Shown: positions 1-9,694 of the stretch, one piece after another
How the letters are laid out: each line of letters opens with the position of its first letter
Numbering within the stretch: position 1 is the first letter of the stretch
Assembly: GCA_009731375.1 (NCBI GenBank)
Contig: BJOX01000003.1
Location: forward strand, 1,897,913 to 1,918,166
DNA from: Paulinella micropora
Taxonomy: Eukaryota > Cercozoa > Imbricatea > Euglyphida
Reading direction: 5' to 3'
DNA length: 20,254 bases
Position numbers and translations under genes: made by a program
Notes under the pieces: model-generated
Database searches by the model: none
What the model saw: the letters and a program-made list of their open reading frames with translations, nothing else
What the model was told of the DNA's origin: nothing

Positions 1-55
1 GGGGGGGGGAGGGAGCACATTATGTTTTTATATATGTCGTATTATATTGTTTCAG

Positions 56-121
<66 letters not shown>

Positions 122-166
122 GTCTATCTATCTATCTATCTACCCATCTACCTATCTATCTATCTA

Positions 167-213
<47 letters not shown>

Positions 214-214
214 A
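56..214. repeat. (CTAT)n tetranucleotide microsatellite
   Basis: About 160 bp of CTAT/TATC units with a few substitutions (a CTGT unit near 120, CTACC units near 140-152) and one phase slip near 166. Open frames across it encode only a repeating Y-L-S-I pattern and are not genes. The window opens with a short G-rich run (1-15), like the runs next to gaps elsewhere in the window. Confidence 0.97.
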
Positions 215-732
215 TCCATATATCTATCCAAGCATCCATCTATGTATCCACCCATCCATATTTCCATATATTTGCCTGCAAACACACCTCCAGCGCGTCT
301 TTGGATGGAGTCCCCACATTTCCCGCCACAAGCCCCACCGGTGGGTTCAACTCACCTGACCATGCACGTGCATGAATGTCTGTAAGTAAAGGTACGTACA
401 TTCATGCATACCTGCCTCTTTTCCCGCCAGCCATACGTTCAGGACTATCGACATCTGTCCGGACGATTCGTTCTGCACACTCTCTATTTGCTTACGTTTC
501 AACCGCTCGGCCCGCTGCTGGCCGCGGCTTTGGTAACGGCCGGAGGGAGTAACGGATTTTGCGGAAAGTTGCGCGGCGAGTGCGGACTCCAGGGAAGTCC
601 GAAGTCCGAGTGGATACAGTAGACACAATCCCCCCTCCGGAATCTCCTGGCCGCTGTGGTCCTGCATGCGTTTGCATGTACATGTTTGTCATGCAATAAA
701 ACATACGATTATACGCACATAGATGCGAATAT
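215..732. other. Unique island without a recognised gene
   Basis: About 500 bp of non-repetitive, moderately GC-rich DNA. A 106-codon open frame on the minus strand (347-667) and shorter plus-strand frames show no motif that I recognise. A perfect 14-bp palindrome, CATGCACGTGCATG, lies at 361-374. Confidence 0.6.
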
Positions 733-737
733 GTAGC

Positions 738-829
<92 letters not shown>

Positions 830-863
830 CAGTAGCAGTAGTAGTAGTAGTAGTAGTAGTAGT
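733..863. repeat. (AGT)n trinucleotide microsatellite
   Basis: About 43 units of AGT/TAG, interrupted by two AGC units near 828-836. The same trinucleotide recurs at 2260-2485, 3034-3163, 3914-3985 and 8141-9050, so it is the dominant simple repeat of the window. Confidence 0.97.
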
Positions 864-944
864 TTACCGTCCATGGTTTGGTGTGGAGTGCGGCAAGCAG
901 GCGAGGCACAAGCTCTGCAGATGACAACTGAGCCAGACATGTCC

Positions 945-1306
945 TGCAATCAATCAAATCAACCAACCGATCAAGTCGATGAAAATCGATCAAATAGATC
1001 AAATCGATCAAATCAATCAAATCAATCGAATCAATCGAATCAATCGAATCAATCGAATCCATCAAATCAATCAAATCGAATCGAATCAAATCGAATCAAA
1101 TGAAATCAAATGAAATCAAATCGAATCAAATAAAATAAATCAAATCGATCAAATCGATCAATCTAGTCGATCAAATCGATCAAATCGATCAATCAAATCA
1201 ATCAAATCAATCAAATCAATCAAATCAATCAAATCAATCAAATCAATCAAATCAATCAAATCAAATCAAATCAAATCAAATCAAATCAATCAAATCAATC
1301 AAATCA
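945..1306. repeat. ATCAA/ATCGA-type degenerate minisatellite
   Basis: About 360 bp built from AATC and AAATC words mixing ATCAA, ATCGA and ATAAA units. The 3' half (1190-1306) is more regular, with alternating AATC and AAATC giving a 9-nt period. The left part is more diverged, which suggests that the right part expanded more recently. Confidence 0.9.
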
Positions 1307-1380
1307 ACCTGCGCGTGCGTACGCCGTATGATGCTGAGGAGTTATCGGGAGGAGAGACAGGAGATGACGATGATAGAGGT

Positions 1381-1512
1381 GAAGAAGAAGAAGAAGAAGA
1401 AGAAGAAGAAGAAGAAGAAGAAGAAGAAGAAGAAGAAGAAGAAGAAGAAGAAGAAGAAGAAGAAGAAGAAGAAGAAGAAGAAGAAGAAGAAGAAGAAGAA
1501 GAAGAAGAAGAG
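1381..1512. repeat. Pure (GAA)44 tract
   Basis: An uninterrupted 132-bp GAA array, purine-only on the plus strand. Reading frames through it give homopolymeric Glu, Lys or Arg, or Ser, Phe or Leu on the other strand, and are not genes. Long GAA/TTC tracts are known to form intramolecular triplexes and to stall polymerases. Confidence 0.98.
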
Positions 1513-1624
1513 AGCGACGAGGCATGTTGCAAGAGGGCGTGTGAGTAAGCACACATGCGACGGTGCTTATAATTGAAAAGCGCAAAACTTCGACTCTCAA
1601 CCCAAGAAGAGAAAAACGCCTAGG

Positions 1625-1699
1625 AACAAAACAGAACAGAACAGAACAGAACGGACAGAACAGAACAGAACAGAACATAACATAACATAACATAAGATA
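1625..1699. repeat. AACAG to AACAT pentanucleotide array
   Basis: A run of AACAG units with one CGGAC variant passes into a short block of AACAT units. It is another case of a variant pentamer spreading as a local block. Confidence 0.9.
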
Positions 1700-1789
1700 A
1701 TATTGAGAATCGAGTATTTTACAGATAAGTAAATGTATTGATGATAAGTACAGTGAAGATATGTGGGTCCAGGATGAGATGGATGTTGA

Positions 1790-1975
1790 TAAATAACTGA
1801 ATAGATGGATGGAAGATCGGTGACCCGCAGATAGACCGTAATATGAAAGAGATTGATTGATAGAAGTAGGTAGATGGAAGTAGGTAGATGGATAGATAAA
1901 GTAAAGATAGAAGATATGTAGATAGAAAAAAAGTTGCATATTGATAGGTAAGTAGATAGATGGATGGATGGACAG
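1790..1975. repeat. Degenerate GATA/GATG repeat
   Basis: Diverged GATA, GATG and GTAG words, including runs of GATG near 1803-1813 and 1959-1972 and two near-identical GTAGGTAGATGGA stretches near 1864-1893. It looks like an old, eroded tetranucleotide array. Confidence 0.75.
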
Positions 1976-2059
1976 AAGATAGTTGACCCGTAGATCCACG
2001 GCGTGGAAGAATGGGGGAATGTTGCTCACCACGATGACATCCATTCAACTCCATCCTTA

Positions 2060-2084
2060 CAAACACACACACACACACAAACAA

Positions 2085-2141
<57 letters not shown>

Positions 2142-2200
2142 CACTACCACTACTACTACTACTACTACTACTAGCACTACTACTACTACTCTACTTCTAC

Positions 2201-2257
<57 letters not shown>

Positions 2258-2273
2258 ACTAGTAGTTGTAGTA

Positions 2274-2332
<59 letters not shown>

Positions 2333-2333
2333 C

Positions 2334-2403
<70 letters not shown>

Positions 2404-2404
2404 C

Positions 2405-2468
<64 letters not shown>

Positions 2469-2485
2469 ATAGTAGTAGTAGTAGT
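2060..2485. repeat. (AC)n then (ACT)n facing (AGT)n: inverted simple repeat
   Basis: A short AC run (2060-2081) is followed by about 170 bp of ACT units (2085-2257). A short hinge around 2257-2266 follows, and then about 220 bp of AGT units run up to the gap. AGT is the reverse complement of ACT, so the two arrays form a long potential hairpin. Minor interruptions (CCACTACC near 2139, CTACTTCTACC near 2190, CGT at 2333) are not mirrored in the other arm, which argues against a simple fold-back copy. Confidence 0.93.
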
Positions 2486-2495
2486 NNNNNNNNNN
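2486..2495. other. Assembly gap (10 N)
   Basis: Ten Ns where an AGT array on the left meets a TAC array on the right. The repeat strand flips across the gap, so the size and orientation of the missing sequence are uncertain. Confidence 0.99.
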
Positions 2496-2530
2496 TACTA
2501 CTACTACTACTACTACTACTTCTAGGAACA

Positions 2531-2593
<63 letters not shown>

Positions 2594-2594
2594 G

Positions 2595-2663
<69 letters not shown>

Positions 2664-3030
2664 TACTATACTATATACTATATACTATATACTATATACT
2701 ATACTATACTATACTATACTATACTATACTATACTATACTATACTACACTATACTACACTACACTACACTACACTACACTACACTACAATACTATACTAT
2801 ACTATACTATACTACACTACACTACACTACACTGCACTGCACTGCACTGCACTATACTATACTATACTACACTACACTAGACTACACTACACTAGACTAG
2901 ACTAGACTAGACTAGACTAGACTAGACTAGACTAGACTAGACTAGACGACTAGACTAGACTAGACTAGACTAGACTAGACTAGACTAGACTAGACTAGAC
3001 TAGACTAGACTAGACTAGACTAGACTAGAC

Positions 3031-3072
<42 letters not shown>

Positions 3073-3097
3073 CAGTAGTAGTAGCAGTAGTAGCAGT

Positions 3098-3163
<66 letters not shown>
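2496..3163. repeat. Composite TAC / CTATA / CTACA / CTGCA / CTAGA / AGT array
   Basis: Blocks in order: TAC units (2496-2662, with a short unique break near 2520-2534), CTATA and ATATACT units (from 2663), CTACA (about 2750-2830), CTGCA (2831-2853), then CTAGA units (about 2877-3033), and finally AGT units with scattered AGC (3034-3163). Each block is nearly homogeneous and differs from its neighbour by one base or by unit length. Confidence 0.93.
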
Positions 3164-3164
<1 letters not shown>

Positions 3165-3171
3165 CAACAAT

Positions 3172-3366
3172 ATCCGACCAATTACAGTTGTTCATAACTA
3201 CAACACTAGGCGATCATCAAGGAAACACATGTACAACGACTCTAAGACTGGTCAGTACAGTAGAGCCGCACAAGCACAATGGGATAAGCTACCAGAACAT
3301 CTGAGAGACATCTCTTACAAAGCTGAATACAGCTGCAGCAATCATGACACTGCCTACGGGCCTTAA
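3172..3366 (+). pseudogene. LINE-type ORF2 C-terminal remnant
   Basis: A 64-codon open stretch ends at a TAA and directly abuts an AGT array on its 5' side. It contains HNYNTRRSSR near residues 8-17 and SRAAQAQWDKLPEHLRDIS near residues 30-48. Non-LTR retrotransposon ORF2 proteins of several clades commonly end with a segment of the form H-x-YNTR ... A-x-x-x-W-N-x-LP-x-x-(I/L)R, and this matches it. No start codon, reverse transcriptase core or endonuclease lies upstream, because the simple repeat replaces it. The fragment therefore looks like a 5'-truncated or repeat-invaded copy. The clade cannot be told from so short a piece. The assignment rests on motif recall only. Confidence 0.55.
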
Positions 3367-3544
3367 GAGGGCGTTGGACACCTCATCATCAGATGATACC
3401 TGAGTGTGGGACAAGTTCAGCGTTGATCACATCCTAAGCCGGAGTGTGGTTAGCCAAACCCCCTTGGGGAGTCACCTCGTGTCTTCCAGCTTTTGTGAGC
3501 GCCACCGTTATCTACAACTGACTAGGATTATAATACCCTCAACG
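3367..3544 (+). other. Probable 3' noncoding tail of the LINE remnant
   Basis: About 180 bp of unique DNA between the LINE-like stop codon and an AT-rich repeat beginning near 3545. Non-LTR elements often end in a short 3' UTR followed by a simple repeat, so the position fits. No independent motif proves it. Confidence 0.3.
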
Positions 3545-3660
3545 TATATATATACATATATATATATATATATTTATGTTATATATATATATATATACAT
3601 ATATATTTCATATTATATTATATCTATACATATTTACCTCCACCTTTATTATTATTATTA

Positions 3661-3702
<42 letters not shown>
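3545..3702. repeat. (TA)n and (TTA)n microsatellites
   Basis: TA-rich repeats (3545-3612) are followed by a TTA array (about 3649-3702) with one TCA unit. The next 200 bp to 3913 are AT-rich, contain no recognised gene, and end in a 12-bp palindrome AGGCCTAGGCCT (3902-3913) at the edge of the large TAG block. Confidence 0.9.
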
Positions 3703-3705
<3 letters not shown>

Positions 3706-3912
3706 TCATATATATGCACATATATATATACCTTTTATGTCATTTCATTTTTACTTTTATCTCTATTTTAATATTTTTAATAATTTAATTTTCATTATTA
3801 TTAATAATGTGAGAAGTAGGTCACCATCTAGTTAAATCAATGGCTCTTGAGCTAACGATTTGCATGGATGACCAGAAGTTAAATTAAATTCATTAAATCG
3901 AAGGCCTAGGCC

Positions 3913-3913
<1 letters not shown>

Positions 3914-3986
<73 letters not shown>

Positions 3987-4915
3987 TAGTATAGTATAGT
4001 ATAGTATAGTATAGTATAGTATAGTATAGTATAGTATAGTATAGTAGTAGTATAGTATAGTATAGTATAGTATAGTATAGTATAGTATAGTATAGTATAG
4101 CATAGTATAGTATAGTATAGTATAGTATAGTATAGTATACTATAGTATAGTATAGTATAGTATAGTATAGTATAGTACAGTACAGTACAGTACAGTACAG
4201 TACAGTACAGTACAGTACAGTACAGTACAGTACAGTACAGTACAGTATAGTATAGTATAGTATAGTATAGTATAGTATAGTATAGTATAGTATAGTATAG
4301 TATAGTATAGTATAGTATAGTATAGTATTAGTATTAGTATTAGTATTAGTATTAGTATTAGTATTAGTATTAGTATTAGTATTAGTATTAGTATTAGTAT
4401 TAGTATAGTATAGTATAGTATAGTATAGTATAGTATAGTATAAGTATAGTATAGTATAAGTATAGTATAAGTATAGTATAGTATAGTATAGTATAGTATA
4501 GTATAGTATAGTATAGTATAAGTATTAGTATAGTATAGTATAGCATAGTATAGTATAGTATAGTATAGTATAGTATAGTATAGTATAGTATAGTATAGTA
4601 TAGTATAGTATAGTATAGTATAGTATAGTATAGTATGGTATGGTATGGTATGGTATGGTATGGTATGGTATGGTATGGTATGGTATGGTATGGTATGGTA
4701 TGGTGGTATGGTATGGTATGGTATGGTATGGTATAGTCTAGTCTAGTCTAGTCTAGTCTAGTCTAGTCTAGTCTAGTCTAGTCTAGTCTAGTCTAGTCTT
4801 CTCTAGTTTAGTCTAGTCTAGTCTTCTCTAGTCTTCTAGTCTAGTCTAGTCTAGTCTAGTCTAGTCTAGTCTAGTCTAGTCTAGTCTAGTCTACTACTAC
4901 TAGTACTACTACTAG

Positions 4916-4950
<35 letters not shown>

Positions 4951-5850
4951 TACTATACTATACTATACTATACTATACTATACTATACTATACTATACTA
5001 TACTATACTATACTATACTATACTATACTATACTATACTATACTATACTTTACTATACTATACTATACTACTATACTATACTATACTATACTATACTATA
5101 CACTATACTATACTATACTATACTATACTATACTATACTATACTATACTATACTATACTATACTATACTATACCATACTATACTATACTATACTATACTA
5201 TACTATACTGTACTGTACTGTACTGTACTGTACTGTACTGTACTGTACTATATATACTATACTATACTATACTATACTATACTATACTATACTATACTAT
5301 ACTATACTATTACTATACTATACTATACTATACTATACTATACTATACTATACTATACTATACTATACTATACTATACTATACTATACTATACTATACTA
5401 TACTATACTACTATACTATACTATATATACTATACTATACTATACTATACTATACTATACTATACTATACTATACTATACTATACACTATACTATACTAT
5501 ACCACACTACACTATACTATACTATACTATACTATACTATACTATACTATACTATACTATACTATACTATACTATACTATACTATACTACCATACTATAC
5601 TATACTATACTATACTATACTATACTATACTACTATACTATACTATACTATACTATACTATACTATACTATACTGTACTGTACTGTACTGTACTGTACTA
5701 TACTATACTATACTATACTATACTATACTATACTATACTATACTATACTATACTATACTATACTATACTTATAACTACTATATTACTATACTATACTATA
5801 CTTATAACTACTATACTACTATACTATACTATACTATACTATACTATACT
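3914..5850. repeat. ~1.9 kb TAG/TATAG array that switches to its reverse complement
   Basis: Left arm: TAG units (3914-3985), TATAG (to about 4177), TACAG (about 4178-4246), TATAG, TATTAG (about 4327-4404), TATAG with a few TATAAG units, TATGG (about 4634-4733) and TCTAG (about 4734-4891). A short CTA/TAG hinge (4891-4950) follows. The right arm is CTATA units with CTGTA blocks (about 5207-5246 and 5672-5697) up to 5850. CTATA and CTGTA are the reverse complements of TATAG and TACAG, so the two arms could pair over hundreds of bases. The block order is not an exact mirror image. Confidence 0.95.
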
Positions 5851-6596
5851 ATACTTACTTGCTGCTGCTGATGCTTCTGGTGCTACTACTATGCGTTAGT
5901 CGCTACATGAACACATTCCAGGAGCGAACACTCTCTCTTTCTCTCATGATCTCGTGGTCTTTTATTTACAAAAGCATTCTCAAGGATCCCAAGAAAACAT
6001 CAAGCCTAGGACTAAACATTCATTGGGGTGGAGCTTCTATGTTCAGTATTAACTATGCTAGTAAAGTACTAGACACTCTTTCTGGTCTCCATCAAAGAAA
6101 TTGATGGCCTAGAATGCATTGATATCTTGCGTCGCAATACTTTGGTTCGCAGGAAGAACTCGCAAGATGAGGTTGTCAACAACAAATCCAAGAACAACTT
6201 CCCATGTGGCGTCGCCGGCCCGCTCTTACAATTCCGGCAAATAGCCGAAAATTAGGGATGCGATTTGAAAAAAATACAAAAACCAAGCGTGTTGTAGTGG
6301 TTTTCAAAAGCAGTTATAAAGGTTTATCACTCCTTTGATGTCTTAGTCCCGCATGTTTTCAAGTATTTCATGACTTGCCATCTATATTTAAATCGAAACC
6401 TTTCGAAAATTCGACATTGGCTGTTTGTTGTTCATTTTAAATTTTCTAACCGTTTGCATTTTTTTCGGGCTCTCTCTCTTCAGCGTCCCTCAAAGGTTTG
6501 ATGAGGAGATGTATTCATAGAAGTGAAAATCGTACCCAAAAAGAAATAAAGCTAAACCACATATTCTGCTCTGCAAGAGAAGGAGCCAGGCTATTT
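5851..6596. other. Unique island, no gene recognised
   Basis: About 750 bp of ordinary-looking sequence between two repeat fields. An 81-codon plus-strand frame (5859-6104) starts inside the CTG/CTA repeat edge with a poly-Leu stretch. The rest of that frame shows no domain that I recognise. The second half (6240-6596) is AT-rich with stops in every frame. Confidence 0.6.
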
Positions 6597-6805
6597 ATGT
6601 ATGTATGTACATACAATGTACATACATATGTATGTATGTATGTATGTTAATATGTATGTATGTATGTATCTATGCATGTATGTATGTATGTATGTTAATT
6701 GTATGTGTGTATGTATGTACATTATGTATGTATGTACATTATGTATGTATGTATGTATGTATGTATGCTATGTATGTATGCTATGTATGTATGCATGTAT
6801 GTATG

Positions 6806-6839
<34 letters not shown>

Positions 6840-6985
6840 TGTATGTATGTATGTATGTATGTATGTATGTATGTATGCATGAATGAATGTACATGTATGT
6901 ATGTATGAATGAATGTACATGCATGCATGCATGCATGTATGTATGTATGTATGTAGTTATGTATTTTTGTATGTATGTGTCTATG
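6597..6985. repeat. (TATG)n tetranucleotide array
   Basis: About 390 bp of TATG/GTAT units with scattered GCATG and ATGAATG variants. Open frames through it on both strands are repeat artefacts. The complementary CATA array begins 150 bp to the right. Confidence 0.96.
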
Positions 6986-7010
6986 ACTAAATGCATCCGC
7001 AAATATATTC

Positions 7011-7135
7011 TTTCTTTCTTTCTTTCTTTCTCTCTCTCTCTATCTATCTATCTTTCTCCCTCTCTCTCTATCTCTCTCTCTCTCTCTCTCTTTCTATTTC
7101 TCTCTTTTCTTTCTCGCTCTCTCTCTCTCTCTGTA
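7011..7135. repeat. Polypyrimidine (TTTC)n/(CT)n centre
   Basis: About 125 bp that is almost entirely C and T on the plus strand: TTTC units, then CT dinucleotides with three TATC units. It lies between the TATG array and its complement. Confidence 0.95.
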
Positions 7136-7755
7136 TACATACATACATACATACACACATGCATGCATGCATGCATACATACATACATACATACAAGCAT
7201 ACATACAAGCATGCATACATACATACATGCATACATACATGCATACATACATATACATATACATATACACATACATATGCAAACATACATACATACATAC
7301 ATACATACGTACGTACGTACGCACATGCATGCATGCATGCATACATGCATACATGTATGCATACATACATACATACATACATACATACACCCAGACAAGC
7401 ATGCATACAAGCATACATACAAGCATACATACATATATCATACATACATACATACATACATACACACATACATACATACATACATACATACATACATGCA
7501 TGCATACATGCATACATACATGAATACAAACATACAAGCATACAAACATTCATTCATACATACATACAAGCAGACATACATACATACAGACATACATACA
7601 TACATACATACTTACATACTTACATACATGCATGCATGGTTTATACATGCATACATACATACATACAAACAAACAACAACCTTACAAACAAATGAAGAGA
7701 CAGACGTACATACATACATACATACATACATGCATAGACACATACATACACACCT
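7136..7755. repeat. (CATA)n tetranucleotide array
   Basis: About 620 bp of ATAC/CATA units with CATG, ACGT, ACAAGC and ACATATAC variants. It is the reverse complement of the array at 6597-6985, so the two can pair across the polypyrimidine centre. All long open frames here reflect the repeat. Confidence 0.96.
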
Positions 7756-7970
7756 GCATATGCCTCTAGGCGCGAGGGAGGCCACCCACCAGTAAAAATC
7801 ACAATCTTGTCTTGGTGCCACCAGCTATCAAAAAAAAGTGGCGTTGCTGCCCCCCAGCTGGCAAAAGTCAGGTAGTGGTGCCACCTCCACGTGGGCAGTG
7901 CTGGAGGTGCCCGTCTGGGCCGTGCACAGGCAGGCAGGTAACATTAGATTATACTGCATCTCATAAAAAG
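7756..7970. other. Short GC-rich unique island
   Basis: About 215 bp of non-repetitive sequence with an imperfect hairpin built on CACCTCCA and TGGAGGTG (about 7886-7914). It may be part of a dispersed repeat, but no family is recognisable. It ends in a G homopolymer at the second gap. Confidence 0.5.
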
Positions 7971-8001
7971 GGGGGGGGGGGGGGGGGGGGGNNNNNNNNN
8001 N
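7971..8001. other. Poly-G run and assembly gap
   Basis: A run of about 21 G (7971-7991) followed by ten Ns (7992-8001). Sequencing through G homopolymers often fails, so the run length and the join are uncertain. Confidence 0.97.
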
Positions 8002-8077
8002 GTCTTATTTTGCTTTGCCTACCTTGTTCAAAATAGGTCGGCCTTTTTCAAGTCAAGGCAAAACGTCGGATGAATAA

Positions 8078-8140
8078 AGATACGGTGAAGAGGAAAAGCG
8101 GGCGACACGGGCGTCCTATCATCTGCGTAGAAACAGGTAG
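8078..8140 (+). repeat. 63-bp duplicated unit, copy 1
   Basis: This segment matches 8348-8410 at 58 of 63 positions with no indels. Copy 1 is preceded by unique DNA (8002-8077), and both copies run straight into TAG/AGT arrays on their right. In one plus-strand frame both encode TVKRKxGRHGRPIICVExG, with three of the five differences synonymous. On the minus strand both contain FYADD. No family is recognised. Confidence 0.85.
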
Positions 8141-8202
8141 AAGTGATAGTAGTAGTAGTAGTAGTAGTAGTAGTTGTGGTGGTGGTGGTGGTGGTAGTAG
8201 TA

Positions 8203-8261
<59 letters not shown>

Positions 8262-8417
8262 GGTGGCAGTAGCAGTAGCAGTAGTAGTAGTAGTAGTAGT
8301 ATAGTAGTAGTAATAGTAATAGTTGTAGCAGTGGTAGTAGTAATAGTAGATACGGTGAAGAGGAAAAACGGGCGACATGGCCGTCCCATCATCTGCGTAG
8401 AAATAGGTAGTACAAAG

Positions 8418-8457
<40 letters not shown>

Positions 8458-8487
8458 TAGTAGTAGTAGTAGTAGTAGTAGTAATAG

Positions 8488-8550
<63 letters not shown>

Positions 8551-8561
8551 TTGTAGTAGTT

Positions 8562-8616
<55 letters not shown>

Positions 8617-8649
8617 CAGTAGGAGTAGCAGTAGTAGTAGTAGTAGTAG

Positions 8650-8724
<75 letters not shown>

Positions 8725-8829
8725 CAGTAGGAGGAGGAGGAGGAGTAGTAGTAGTTAGTAGTAGTAGTAGTAGTTGTAGTAGTAGAAGTAGTGGTGGTGG
8801 TGGTAGTAGTAGTAGTTGTAGTTCTTGTA

Positions 8830-8897
<68 letters not shown>

Positions 8898-9050
8898 GTA
8901 GTAGTAGTAGTAGTAGTGACAGTAGTAGCAGTAGTAGCAGTAGCAGTAGTAGTAGTAGAAGTAGTAGTAGTAGCAGGAGTAGCAGGAGTAGCTGTAGTAG
9001 CAGTAGTATTAGTAGTAGTAGTAGTAGTAGTAGCAGTAGTAGTATTAGTG
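8141..9050. repeat. Long interrupted (TAG)n field
   Basis: About 850 bp of TAG/GTA units, excluding the duplicated unit, with local sub-blocks of GGT, GTT (near 8650-8682), AGG and AGC. A 514-codon frame passing through here (8070-9614) is a product of stop-free repeat phase: it consists of Ser, Val and Gly runs and crosses an N gap. Confidence 0.95.
8348..8410 (+). repeat. 63-bp duplicated unit, copy 2
   Basis: Second copy of the 8078-8140 unit, offset by 270 bp and embedded between TAG-type arrays on both sides. The pair suggests either tandem duplication of unit plus microsatellite or a dispersed element that carries a TAG tail. Confidence 0.85.
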
Positions 9051-9083
9051 TGTTGTTCGTGCTGGTGCTGGTGCTGGTGCTGT

Positions 9084-9119
<36 letters not shown>

Positions 9120-9124
9120 CTCTT

Positions 9125-9155
<31 letters not shown>

Positions 9156-9159
9156 CTAA

Positions 9160-9223
<64 letters not shown>

Positions 9224-9232
9224 TCTCATTTG
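9051..9232. repeat. GTGCTG run and (CT)n with TATC units
   Basis: A short GTGCTG run (about 9056-9082) is followed by a CT-rich tract (about 9085-9222) with a TATC insertion near 9137-9158. The CT/TATC mixture resembles the tract at 7030-7135. Confidence 0.93.
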
Positions 9233-9255
9233 CTACCTCGCTCTCTCCCCGTGCA

Positions 9256-9263
9256 CCCCCCCC

Positions 9264-9295
<32 letters not shown>

Positions 9296-9296
9296 T

Positions 9297-9347
<51 letters not shown>

Positions 9348-9422
9348 CCCTTTTTTTTTTTTNNNNNNNNNNNNNNNNNNNNNNNNNNNNNNNNNNNNNN
9401 NNNNNNNNCCCCCCCCCCCCCC
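9256..9422. other. Homopolymer C/T runs around a 46-N gap
   Basis: A C run (about 9256-9270), a T run of about 90 with two breaks (9271-9362), 46 Ns (9363-9408) and a second C run (9409-9422). The homopolymers on each side make this the least trustworthy join in the window. Repeat density changes sharply across it. Confidence 0.96.
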
Positions 9423-9663
9423 AATTTTGTTCTTCTTGCTGTTGTTTGTCGTCTTGTTTTTCACTTTTACTCTCAGTTTTATTATCATTCGTGTTACTTC
9501 CACTATTGTTTTGTGCATTTGCAGGGGAAGTTTTCCCCTCGCTCACGGCCGCGGCTTCGTATATCGGGCAATGCAATACGGGCAATATTTCTAACGCATG
9601 CAAATACGGCATAGCGTGTGCGGGACTACATTGGCGGTATATGGACGATATGGAGTCTTGATG

Positions 9664-9694
<31 letters not shown>

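Noticed and set aside
2003-2905. 300-codon frame with poly-Leu, poly-Ser and poly-Thr
   Set aside because: Crosses a gap and consists of trinucleotide and pentanucleotide repeat translation.
3914-5850. Telomeric or centromeric satellite, or a CRISPR-like array
   Set aside because: Units are 3-6 nt, with no telomere-type TTAGGG-like word, no spacers and no ~170-bp monomer.
5859-6104. 81-codon plus-strand frame with a Leu-rich start as a signal peptide
   Set aside because: The Leu run comes from the CTG/CTA edge of the repeat block. The remainder lacks recognisable features and ends soon.
6887-7795. 302-codon open frame and several antisense frames in the TATG/CATA field
   Set aside because: Pure repeat translation (H-T-Y-I or C-M-Y-V patterns) in all phases; no unique protein sequence.
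8348-8410. FYADD on the minus strand as a reverse transcriptase active site
   Set aside because: No other RT motif lies around it. The frame immediately enters poly-Tyr or poly-Thr repeat, and the word is part of the 63-bp duplicated unit.
8070-9614. 514-codon open frame on the plus strand
   Set aside because: It is made of Ser, Val and Gly runs from TAG/GTA repeats plus poly-Phe, and it crosses a 46-N gap. It is open because the repeat has no stop in that phase.
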